This document shows positions 12,901-24,200 of a DNA stretch of 64,000 nt, piece after piece (position 1 is the stretch's first letter; the number at the start of each line of letters is the position of its first letter). The position numbers were made by a program, and so were the translations under genes. Where the stretch lies: NCBI RefSeq assembly GCF_958979055.1, contig NC_084899.1, forward strand, positions 5,367,001-5,431,000. Reading direction: 5' to 3'. Source of the DNA: Alnus glutinosa. Its lineage: Eukaryota > Streptophyta > Magnoliopsida > Fagales > Betulaceae. The notes under the pieces were generated by a model. That model ran no database searches. It was not told the origin of the DNA and saw only the letters and a list, made by a program, of their open reading frames with translations.

Positions 12901-15900
12901 TGTTGGCAAATGTGATTTCTATTTTCTTTAGTTCTTCACTAAAACAATTATGATATGGAATCTTGATCCGGGGCAAGTGTTCAGATCTATTATGACATAG
13001 CCACGAGGTGCTTAGTCGACACTTTGTAATCTTATAAAACCTTTTCAGGTCTTTGAATTGAATGATGGTTCTACTAAGATTGTTGTAGTTGAGATGAAGA
13101 TGCAGGTGTTTGAGTAGAAACACTAATGAGGTTAACTTAGAAACGAAATCAATAAGGAAAAAAAATGTTGGATTAAGATCCAATTGATTATATAAAGAGA
13201 AATAAAATAAGCAAGCAGCAATTATTTTTTGCTTTAAAAGAAAAAAAGTGAGAAGACATTTAGATAATTGACATTTTACAGATGTCAGTACCCGCATTTA
13301 TGGATAATATACTTTTAGAGTTTGTGTTTTCTTCATTGTTTTTTTTGTAATATCTGTTCCCTCCAGGGAATTTTTCATATTCTTATTTGGTTTCTCTTTT
13401 TTTGTATAGTTTCTGGTGTTCAGAGCCTTTCTTCCAGTGTGCAAAGCACCCCAGAGAAAAACGGGCATTCAGATGACGCTTCAAGAAGTCCAGAACTCCT
13501 TCAAGAGTTTCTGAAATCTGGTCCAAAGAAGGAACTTCTTCGAACATGCTTTGATAAGGAAAGGAAAAACTCATCAAAAAGCAAAATGACAGAACTTCAT
13601 AAGACTACTATCAAGACCATTAAGAAACAGGACTCAAGGAAAACTTCTTCTAGCTCCAACAATCAGCCTCCTAGGAAGCAACAACGGAAGGGGGAAAATC
13701 CAATGCGACTTCCATCAGCCCCAGAACAGTCTCCAGATTTTGAACATTCAAACTCATGGATTTGTAAAAATTCTGCTTGTAGAGCTGTTCTATCCATAGA
13801 TGACACATTTTGCAGGAGGTGCTCTTGCTGTATCTGTCACTTGTTTGATGACAATAAGGACCCTAGTCTTTGGTTGGTATGCACCTCTGAATCTGGTCAG
13901 GGAGACTCCTGTGGATTATCTTGTCACATAGAGTGTGCTCTTCAATGTGAAAAAGTGGGGGTTGTTGATCTTGGGCAATTGATGCAGCTAGATGGTAGTT
14001 ATTGTTGTGCTTCATGTGGCAAAGTTTCAGGGATACTTGGGTATGTGATTTTCTTGCATCTCCAGAGCTAGGGAAGAAATTGTAGTTCTTGAGACTTGAC
14101 AGTCTGTTCTCTGGCCTTTCCTCTGGAAGTTGTTGGCCAGCTATGAATCATCTTTTGTCAGCCACCTCTTTAATTGTTGCCAATTTTGTAGTTCATGTGG
14201 TCCAATTTTAGAGCGTGCCCTTTAATTGGTTTTCTGTTTGTTTTAAATTTTTTATAAGAATTTTGGGGAGCGATCTTTATACTGTTTTCCCAGCACTAAA
14301 AGAAGCATTTAGCATCACAATCACTAATATTGCATGTAAATCTTTTTGCTGGAAATGATTTTGATGAGATAAACAGGGCCTTAGTGAACTAAGTGGCTGT
14401 TGAATATGAGATCTTCCCTCTTATTCCATTTTGAGATGGAATGGAATTATATAGAGCAGTGGCCACGAGTTATTCTTTTGTGTTCTGGTAATAGATTCTT
14501 AGCCTTGGCTTGATGGGAATGTTGTGATTTTATCTCAGATGTTGGAAGAAGCAGCTAATAATAGCAAAGGATGCTCGCCGTGTTGATGCTCTCTGTTATA
14601 GGATATACTTGAGTTTCAGGCTCCTTGAAGGGACATCCAGGTTTAAAGACCTGCATGAGATTGTAAAAGATGCGAAGGCTAAACTAGAAACTGAAGTGGG
14701 TCCTATGAATGGAGTATCTGCCAAGATGGCACGTGGCATTGTCAGCAGACTCTCTATTGCAGGTGATGTGCAGAAACTCTGTTCTCTTGCAATCGAGAAA
14801 GCAGATGAATGGCTGGCCACTGTTTCTGATGTGAATTCAAATTGCAGAGGTTGGGGAACCTCCTAATTTGTCATCTTCATCTTTCTAATTGTTCGGGAAT
14901 ACGTATATGAAAATGATTTAACTAATTTTCTTCGTTTCTTTTGCAGAAGATTCACTACCTGCTGCTTGCAAATTCTTTTTTGAAGAAGTAACATCATCCT
15001 CTGTTGTGATTATCTTGATTGAGCTGTCTAATGCATCATCTGATGATATTAAGGGATACAAGCTCTGGTGTTTTAAAAGTAGAGAAGACACACACACAAA
15101 AGAGCCCATTTGTGACTTTCCGAAAGCTAAGAGAAGGATTATGATCTCCAATTTGCAGCCCTGCACAGAATATAACTTCCGAATAATTTCTTATACAGAG
15201 GGTGGCGATTTGGGTCACTCTGAGGCCAAGTGCTTTACCAAGAGTGTTGAGATAATTCACAAGAATCCTAATTCTGCAGTTGCCATGAACCGTAAGAAGG
15301 AGAATCCCCTTATTGATGGCAATTCTTCTATTGCCAAGAGGGAGCCCAAGAATACAACAGAAGTTGGTTTTTCTTCTGGATTTAAGGTTCGGGATCTTGG
15401 AAAGTTTCTGCATCTTGCTTGGGCTCAAGAGCAAGGCTGCTTTGAGGGGTTTTGCAGTCCAGAGGTTGAAAAATGCTGTGTATTAAGCAAGGCGATCAAG
15501 CCTGAAACTGTTGAAGAAGAACGGTCACCTTTTGTTTCACGCGGGCTTGACTTGAATGTTGTTTCAGTGCCAGATTTGAATGAAGAGCTCACCCCTCCAT
15601 TTGATTCCTCTAGGGATGAGGATAATGGATGCACTTTGCAGCAGGCTGTTGAGGCAGATGATGACGCCGCATCTCATGGCTTAGAGAAGAATGGTTTAGC
15701 TAGATCACACGGTAGTGGGGACTCGAAGACTTGGAACCACGGGGCAGCTGTGGAAGTCCCAGCCGTTGATTCCCGGGCGGAGTTTTGCAGGAAAAGGGCA
15801 GCAAACTCTAATGAGACGCATGATTGTGACAGCACTTTGATAAACGGGTCACCATTCCGAATCTCCAACGCTTCATCTTGCTTGGATGAGAACTTTGAGT

Positions 15901-16142
15901 ACTGTGTGAAGATAATCCGTTTGCTGGAATGTGAGGGTCACATTAAACAGGAATTTAGATTGAAATTGTTAACATGGTTTAGCTTGAGATCAACAGAGCA
16001 AGAACGTAGGGTGGTGAACACATTTATTCAAACAATGATTGATGATCCAAGTAGCTTAGCAGGACAATTGGTTGACTCCTTTTCAGATATTATATCCACC
16101 AAGAGGCAACGAAATGGATTCTGTAGTAAGCTGTGGCATTAA
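9930..16142 (+). CDS. VIL1: VIN3-like protein 1 (VRN5-type), 4 coding exons
   Basis: Coding exons are 9930-9960, 13410-14040, 14539-14849 and 14947-16142. All junctions are GT-AG and in phase, giving 722 codons. The ATG in the tiny first exon reads [10 protein letters not shown] and joins exon 2 as KVSGVQ. Visible domains: a basic Ser/Lys linker (about residues 60-110), a Cys-rich atypical PHD-like finger from about residue 126 ([29 protein letters not shown]), a fibronectin type III domain at about 330-420 ([36 protein letters not shown]), the motif FDLNVV-type [18 protein letters not shown], and a C-terminal VID (about 639-722; [34 protein letters not shown]). Arabidopsis VRN5/VIL1 binds VIN3-type partners through the VID and works with PRC2 in Polycomb silencing, for example at FLC after cold. 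The gene appears intact. It is VRN5-type because of the PDLNEE and SLAGQLVD motifs; paralogue identity would need a tree. Confidence 0.93.
9961..13409 (+). other. Long first coding intron (about 3.45 kb) of the VIN3-like gene
   Basis: The intron starts GTACAG and ends TTTGTATAG. It is AT-rich with poly-T runs and holds a LINE-like tail at about 12068-12190. Open frames inside it (10299-10535, and 12878-13297 minus) show no protein signature. Long 5' introns in VIN3-family genes could hold regulatory elements, but nothing specific is visible. Confidence 0.6.
12068..12190 (-). mobile_element. LINE/SINE 3' tail fragment
   Basis: Read on the minus strand it contains TTGCGCCCCTCTACAATTTT, then ATTTACATTACTTATAAAAAA, a T-rich retroposon 3' tail with a terminal A-run. 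Similar tails occur at about 24660-24690 and 63760-63773. Only the tail remains, with no coding sequence. Family assignment rests on recollection of tails common in woody rosid genomes. Confidence 0.4.
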
Positions 16143-17560
16143 ATAAGGGCGCAGCAGTCTGATTTACAGGATTGCTAATTTGCTTCATGTTTAATTTTTT
16201 TTTTCCATGCGATAAAAATTACCCCTGATTGTTTACGCCGTTCTTTGTACAGGCATTTTTTCTTAGTCACCATTGGAAGTGATTCATTTTTATCGCGGAC
16301 ATATTTTGTCCGGCTAAAAGATTTGAGTTGCTGATTGAGGAGACAGTTCCTGATGATTCTTGGAACGAGGGGGCCCCTAGCACTTGATGTTTCGTGCTAT
16401 AGATGCCATTTTCCATTTCTTTCCCCATATTATCCTAATTACATTTAACTAGTACCATTATTCAATCATGGAGGGTATATTGTATTATTTATTTTTATCA
16501 TTGCCTTCTTTAAATCAAAGAAGGGTACATGAAATTCATCCTGGATTTTTTACGTGATTATTTTATCTTCGCGGTTGTTATATTCTACCTTCTTTTTTAA
16601 TCCTCTTACGTTTTCCGTTTTGTCATCGTTGAGGATTTGGAAACAAAAGGGAAGTGAAAGAAAGTGGTGCTGCTTCTAGCATTTTCTTCGAGTCTCACTG
16701 CTTGTGTTGTTGGGTTCATCTGTTTATCTTAAAGGGCAGAAAGGAAAATGCTATGGCACTCGGTCTCTTTGCTTGTGTTGGGTTCATCTGTTCATATCCC
16801 TGTTGGTGGTTGATCAGTTCCTGGGTGATAGTTATAGCCATCAATTGCCAAATTTGGGTGCCCAAGCGCAAGCATAAGGTTAAAAACGTACTTTTTGATG
16901 CAAATAGCCAATTTTGTGAGGGCTAATAATGCAAATGAGGATAAATTCCTTTTCGCTAAGAATATGTTTGTTAGTATATTTGAATAATAATAAATGATTT
17001 GAGCAATAATAAATGCTTGACATTTCAACGCTTTTTTTTTTTTTTTCGTAATTTAGTTCCAACATGATGTGTCACAATCATATATATATATATAGAGAGA
17101 GAGAGTTGATTTTTTACTCATTATTATTATTACTATTTTCAAAAAAAAAAAGAAAGAAGGGGGGTTGTGTGGCTACCCTTAATAGTGGAGGAGAGCCGCC
17201 TCTGTCCTGGTTACCTGTCTGTGTAACCACTCTTGACTTACTTTGGTGATCATACTATTTCTGATCCAAATAGAGGTGGCCACATTTCTACCCCTTCTCT
17301 GTTGAGCGGCTACCTCTTTCTTTCATTGAAAGTGCTCACTCTAATTTTTTTATTTTTTTTTTTTCTCTCTTAAAAAAAAAAATGTTTAAAATGATAAGTT
17401 AGCACTTATCTTTGTAAAAGATAACTACTTATGTTGTCAAAATATTCTTAAAAAAAAGTGTTAAAAGTTTTATGAAAAATATTTTGAGCTATTTGTTAAA
17501 CTTGTGTAATTGTGTGTAGGATATCTTTATCGGATCAAAAATAAAGTGTCGAACATTTAA
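16143..17560. other. 3' UTR of the VIN3-like gene, then intergenic DNA
   Basis: The first 300-400 bp are probably the 3' UTR of the VIN3-like gene. Beyond that no gene is recognised. A near-repeat of GGGTTCATCTGTT at about 16710 and 16783 and an AT/GA microsatellite at 17082-17105 are visible. 17160-17330 is somewhat GC-richer but without a recognisable product. Confidence 0.5.
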
Positions 17561-18063
17561 AAAAGAAACTTCACAAAAACACTCATGAAGTTTCACTCGA
17601 TTTGAAACTATCATATGAAGTTAAAAAATTCTCAATTTCAACACTCAAACTTTTAATTTGATGCAATTTCCTTTATCCGTTAGGGTTTGATGTTAAATCT
17701 TAACAGTTATTGTGAATAAATAAATCAAGGACCTGTGGGTCACCTTGCGACTCACAGTCGTGGGTCTTCTGACCCGCGTTCTTGTGACCTAGCCGTGGGT
17801 CACCAGAGTCTCAATTTTTTTTAAAAAAAATTGATCAAAAGTAAATTCAAAATTTTATAACAATTCTAGAGGTATAAAGGTTATTTTTTCCCTTTTGCCG
17901 ACTGACTTAAAGCCAAATCCTAACGGAAAGAAGCATTTCAACAAATTTAAAGATCGAGAGATGAAATTAAGAGTTTTTAAATTTTAAAGTTAGTTTCAAA
18001 TCGAGTAGAAGTAGAACTTTCTATGAGGTTTCCTTGAAAAAAAAAAAAAAAAAAAAAAAAAAA
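17561..18063. mobile_element. MITE-like inverted-repeat element upstream of HCF101
   Basis: The left arm (about 17561-17690) and right arm (about 17905-18045) are imperfect inverted repeats. Matching pieces include ACTCGATTTGAAACT against AGTTTCAAATCGAGT and CCGTTAGGGTTTG against CAAATCCTAACGG. It ends in an A-run of about 28 bases. It is non-coding. It lies about 170 bp upstream of the HCF101 start codon, so it may overlap the promoter. Confidence 0.6.
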
Positions 18064-18195
18064 CTGTAAACTAAAAAGAGGACAGTTGGCAAAACGTTGT
18101 CGTTCGGGCTAAGCAGATTGGATTTTGAACGATTACGTTACTTGGCATAAGAACTTGAGGTTCACAGAGACCGTCTCCTCCCATTTGTTTCTTGC

Positions 18196-18199
18196 AGTG

Positions 18200-18230
<31 letters not shown>
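18196..18230 (+). repeat. CT microsatellite in the HCF101 5' leader
   Basis: A run of about 17 CT units ends a few bases before the HCF101 ATG at 18234. Pyrimidine-rich leaders are common in plant nuclear genes for plastid proteins. The repeat would be polymorphic in length directly at the translation start. Confidence 0.8.
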
Positions 18231-18233
18231 AAA

Positions 18234-21200
18234 ATGCAAATCCTTCATGCTCCATCTTCATTATGTCTCTCTCTTCTAACCTCGAAATCACGACCAAAAG
18301 CAGGTAAGCTCTTGCACTACAGCTCAAGTTTCATACTCTTTAACTAAGTTTTTACACTGAGCAGCTTACCTGTAGGACTACTTTCACCAGATAATCATAT
18401 TCCATTATCAGATATAAACTGTTCAGTTCGGCCTCAAAGAATTGAAAGCTCCATATGGGTATCGGGCAAACGCTCCGTTTTGAGCTCCGTAACAACTAAA
18501 GCTGCCTCTGTTGAAGGTAAAGTGTTTTCATTTTCATTTTTTTGTTTCTTTTCTTATTTCCTTTAGCCTTCTAAAGCCAACCCATAAGGTCACTGCTACA
18601 AAACTAAATCCACTTGCTGAAATTGCACTATTCACTTGAATGAGGCGGGAAACTTTGAGGTTCTTATTGTCATTGACATGTAGTCTAGCAAGCTTATTGC
18701 TGCCAAAGAACCCAAATTCAATTCTGTTTTAGGGGGCATTTTGGTGATCCATTGAAATGGAATGCACTGGCATCAGATAGTTGGGTGTCCTCTCTCACAG
18801 CAGTCTCTGTAAATTATATGTGTTGAAAGCTACATAATTTGTCTCAAATCATAATTTGTTTTCCCAATAAACGTAAAGAGATACAGAGGCAGATTTTTTT
18901 TAAAGAACAAAAAAAGAAAGCTTATTCTAATGTGAAAGAAAGGCTTATACAATAAGATGAATACTGAAATAAAACTATGGAGCCTTGCATGTTGTATCAT
19001 TCTCTACCTTAAGTGATTAGGTGCTGGGCCAACCATGTGTATCAATCTCTAACTTTTTCCTTGTATCTTGGTATTTTGTTCCTGCCATTGCTAAATTTGC
19101 TCTGTCCACATTTTAACATTCGTGGGAACTGTAGTTTCACCTATTACGTTTTTAAGAGTTCATTTTGTATATCCTCTTTATTATGTTATTTTTTCCACAT
19201 TTCTAGCTGGAGCGTCAGCGCTATCGACTGGAGCGGCTGAGAGTGATGTGCTGAAAGCCTTGTCTCAAATCATTGACCCTGACTTTGGGACAGACATTGT
19301 CTCATGTGGTTTCGTGAAAGATCTACACATCAATGAGGCTTCTGGAGAGGTCATTTTTTAGAATGTGAATATGCAAAATTTTCTACTCGTAAAAAACAAT
19401 GTTCTGAATAGAATATCTTGACTTTGCATTTCAGGTTTCATTTCGGTTAGAGCTCACCACTCCAGCATGTCCAATCAAGGACATGGTAAATGACACAACA
19501 CAGTTGTATGATCAAGAACTGACATATGTTTGGAAGGGTAGACTTTTATTTCATAGAATTAACTTAAAATTATTTTAGTAATGAAAATGTGCAAACAATC
19601 TCCACCGCTACTCTTTCTTTCTTCGTTACCCTCAGTGTGAATTCTTTTCCATGAAACTGATGCAAAATGTTGCTTTTAATGACATATGTTAAATGATCCA
19701 TGGGCAATATATTTTTTTTAACTTAATTATGCTTTTGCTTGTGGCTTGGATGGATTATGTAGATTGCTTTACTTAGGAAGTGTAACAAGATTTAATTCAT
19801 GACAGTTTGAGCAGCAGGCAAATGAGGTGGTGGCAGTGCTTCCTTGGGTAAAGAACGTGAATGTGACAATGTCAGCACAGCCAGCACGACACATTTTTCC
19901 CGGGCAACTTCCAATGGGTTTACAGAAAATTTCAAATATTGTGGCAGTTTCAAGTTGCAAGGTAGACTTTCCTTGACTTATTGAATTTTTAATTCTATGT
20001 CACTTGTAGTACTGCTACTGCTACTACTAACATTATGGCACTTTGTGGTGCAGTCTAAGAGTTGACTCTAAGGTTCAATTGTTTGTATTCCAGGGAACTT
20101 TCGATTATACTAAATGTATTTAGATACATTTAGATCTCCCTTAATTATGTTCTATTTTATAAGAAAAACAATATTTTTGAATGATTTGATAAAATTAAAT
20201 AGCCTTGCTGATTGAAGTGATGGAGAAAATACTATTACCAAAAAAGTTGCCACTTTCCTGGTAGTTTTAATCAGAGAAGAATGCATGATTCTTGTGGCTT
20301 TCTACTGTAAGAGGAATGGGAAATTAAATGTTTTTACTGGCCTTAATCAGATATATATATATATTTTGGGTAAAACTTATTTTGCCCTTTGACCTTCTTC
20401 ATAGATCCCAGCTAAGGTGCTCTGGTTATTGTCTTGTTTGCTAAAAACATAGACAATTGATTTACAAATGTCTTTGCTCTTTTTTTTTGAATCACCACTG
20501 CTGTTTCTGGAAAACTGTGCAGGGAGGTGTTGGAAAATCAACAGTAGCAGTAAACCTGGCTTATACTTTGGCTGGTATGGGTGCTAGAGTTGGTATCTTT
20601 GACGCTGATGTCTATGGTCCGAGTTTACCTACAATGGTCTCCCCTGAAAACCGACTACTAGAAATGGTAACATAACAAAAAATTTAATTGATTTTTACTG
20701 CATGTTAGTGAAGTGATGCAAATAATGATAGTAAAAACTTTCTCCAGAACCCAGAGAAGGGAACCATAATTCCAACTGAATACTTAGGAGTTAAACTGGT
20801 TTCTTTTGGATTTGCTGGACAAGGTCGTGCAATAATGCGAGGTCCAATGGTTTCTGGGGTCATCAACCAACTTCTGACTACTACTGAGTGGTATGATGTA
20901 ATTCTATCAATGAATTAGAAAGTAACATAAACTAGAGTAAGATTTGTTCACTCAAGATTTCTATGAGAGTTCCAATCCTGCTGGAGTTTTCTTCTTGTTT
21001 TATGTATTGCTTTACCCTAAATGCATCTATTTTTCAAGTGAAAAAGCTAACTTTTGAGGCACCTTATAAATTATGGCTACATTCTAAGTTGTGTGGTGGA
21101 GGAGACATGCAATGACTGATCCTGATTGGTTCCAAAATGCAGGGGAGAGTTGGATTATCTTGTTGTTGACATGCCCCCTGGAACTGGTGATATTCAACTT

Positions 21201-24200
21201 ACTTTATGCCAGGTTCTGCTTTTACATGCACTTATTCTGTCCTACATTAATACCACCCCATTAGCTTCATCATCTTGATTTTCTGTTAATTTATTTCCTT
21301 TTGCGGCTTTTGCTTTTATTGTTGCATATTTACGTGTATGTGGATAGCTATAAAGATACTTGTGCGTGGCACATTGCTCTCAATCTTAACACTTCACATT
21401 TCAAGATGGGTAAATTCACATTTTTCAGGTAGTCCCTTTAACTGCCGCTGTTATTGTTACCACCCCGCAAAAGCTAGCATTCATTGATGTCGCAAAAGGA
21501 GTTCGCATGTTTTCAAAGCTTAAGGTGTGCATTTCTGTTATACAATTGCTGCATTCCCCTTTTGAAGTGAAACATGTTATTATACTAGATAAGTTTTTTA
21601 ATATTTTTAAGGATGAAACATGTTATAAAATTTTACTGACTGACGAGATAATTAGTAATGAGTTTCTATTCCTTGTCATCTAAAACATTTTGATCTATTC
21701 TTTGGTAAGCATAATTTTGTGATTCTATACATAGGTGCCATGTGTTGCTGTCGTTGAGAATATGTGCCACTTTGATGCTGATGGAAAACGCTATTATCCA
21801 TTTGGAAGAGGTTCAGGCTCTCAGGTATCACATTATCCAATTTGCAGAATGTAAAATTTGAAAATCTCAGGGTGATAGCATTGTCAGTATTTTATGTACA
21901 AACAAATATATATGAAAAAATTATAAATATCTTTGCAGGTTGTCCAGCAGTTTGGAATCCCTCATCTCTTTGATCTTCCCATCAGACCGACGGTACGTAC
22001 TGTGATAACATTTCTTACTGATTCTGGTTGTCTGAAATCTACTCTGGATGCTTACTTGAAACTTAACTGCCATTAGTATGTTGTGTTGGAAACTCAACAA
22101 ATCCAAAACGTAAGAAGGATATTTAATAAAGAAGCTAGTTAAGAGTTCTTTTAATAAAGGCATTTGGTTTATTGATGTCTTAAGTTCTCTTCAACCGAAG
22201 TCTTAAATTAGAAGAGTTATTGGTGTTAATTTATTGTAATAAAGAAGAAGTAGAAAAAGCTTTGGTCGCTTGTTTTTTGTATGCCTATATATATGGGTTT
22301 TGTAAGATGTTTTTATATAAGAAAAGTGAAGAAGAATTCCTCTACTCTTCTCTATTTTCTATACTCTTCTCTAAGTCATATTTTTAGTAATAAAAGTAAG
22401 AGAGATAGAAAGGTAACTAGTTAGTAAACTAGTTTGTCTTTCAAATTGGTATTAGAGCCCTGTACATTCTGCCAATTCCCATTTTTCGTCCATTCTAGAA
22501 ATGGGTTCCAACGTGGTCTAGCAACAAATCCCTAGATTATCAAAAAATAACTATGGGTTGTGGTCTATCCAAATGAGAGCCTTGTTTGGGTTTCAAGATC
22601 TGTGGGAAGTCATAATCGACGGATTTATTGAACCCACCGAGGAGGAAGAAACTGAATACACAGTTGATGAGAAGAAGGCTCTTAAGGAGCAGAGGAAGAA
22701 GGATAAAAAAGCATTGTTTCTACTCTATCAAGGGTTGGACGAGCCTACCTTTGAGAAAGTTGCTGAACCAACAACAAGTAAACAAGCATGGGAGATTCTA
22801 GCTTCCATCTTCAAAGGAGATGAACGGGTGAGACAGGTCCGTCTCCAAACATTACGAGGCGAGCTCGAGGCTCTTCACATGAAGGATGGAGAATCGGTGT
22901 CTGATTATTTTTCACGATTGTTGGTAATCGTAAATGGTTTGAAAAGAAACAATGAGTCTAAGGACTTGGAGAATCTTACAATTGAGGAGTTGTTGGGTTC
23001 ATTATAAGCACATGAGCAAAGGATGCAGAAGAATACTAATTTTGGTGTATTAGAACAAGCACTAGAGTCAAAACTGACTCTAAATGATCAAGGCAAATTC
23101 ATCTCCAACCGTGGTCGTGGTAGAGGCTGAGGGTCTGATAATTCTCAACAACCACGTCAAAGTCAGTAGGAGACTCAAAGCTTCAGAGGTTGGGGGCGAG
23201 GAGGCTACCGAGGAAGAGGAAGATCCACATATGGACGTGGAAACTCCAAGAATATCCAATGCTAAAACTGCAAGAAGTTTGGACACTATGCCTCAGATTG
23301 TTGGCACAAAGATGATGAACAAGCTAATGTCGCAGAAACAATAAATGAGGTTCGTAGTGATTCTTTTACTTCTCACTCATGATGATTCAAATTCCATAGG
23401 TGAGGTTTGGTACCTTGATTCCGGCGTAAGCAATCACGTGTGGGAAGAAAGATCTGTTCGTAGAACTCACAAAAGGAGTTCACAGAAATGTGAACTTGGG
23501 AGACTCCTCCAAACTATCAGTTGAAGGCAAAGGGAAGATAAAAATTTGTCAAAATGATGGTAAGAAAGGGTACATTTCTGATGTTTATTATGTGCCTAAC
23601 ATGAAAAGCAATATTCTTAACATTGGGTAGCTGCTCGAGAAGGGCTACATCATACATATGGGAAAAGGAAGTCGTACCATTCTTAATATGACCAGAACCA
23701 TGCTAAAGGAGAAAGGATTGCCAAAACAGTTCTGGGCAGAAGCTATGGCATGCTCAACTTATCTACTCAATTGATGTCCTACCAAAAGTGTCAAGAATAT
23801 GACACCTCAAGAGGCGTGGAGCGGTTACAAGCCAAGTGTTGCGCACCTTAGAATCTTTGGGTGTCTTGCATATTCTCAAGTTCCCGAATCCAAGAGGAAG
23901 AAGCTTGATGATCGTGGTGAGAAATATATCTTCCTCGGATATAGCGAAGAGTCGAAGGAGTACAAAGCTATACAACCCACTAACAAAAAAATTAGTGGTT
24001 AGTAGAGACGTTATCTTTGATGAAGAAAGTGTGTGGAGCTGGAGCGATGAAGACAAGGCCAAAGAACAACAAGTGTTGGAGGAACCCGATGTGCTCTCAA
24101 CAGGACCTCCATCAAGCATCCCACCATCTTCTTAGCCTACCACATCGTCCCCAGCACATAGGGACTCTACACCTTCTATGGGGGATGGCGGCAGCAGATC

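Noticed and set aside
15036..15434. Minus-strand open frames opposite VIL1 exon 4
   Set aside because: They are antisense shadows of a strongly coding exon, with no recognisable protein.
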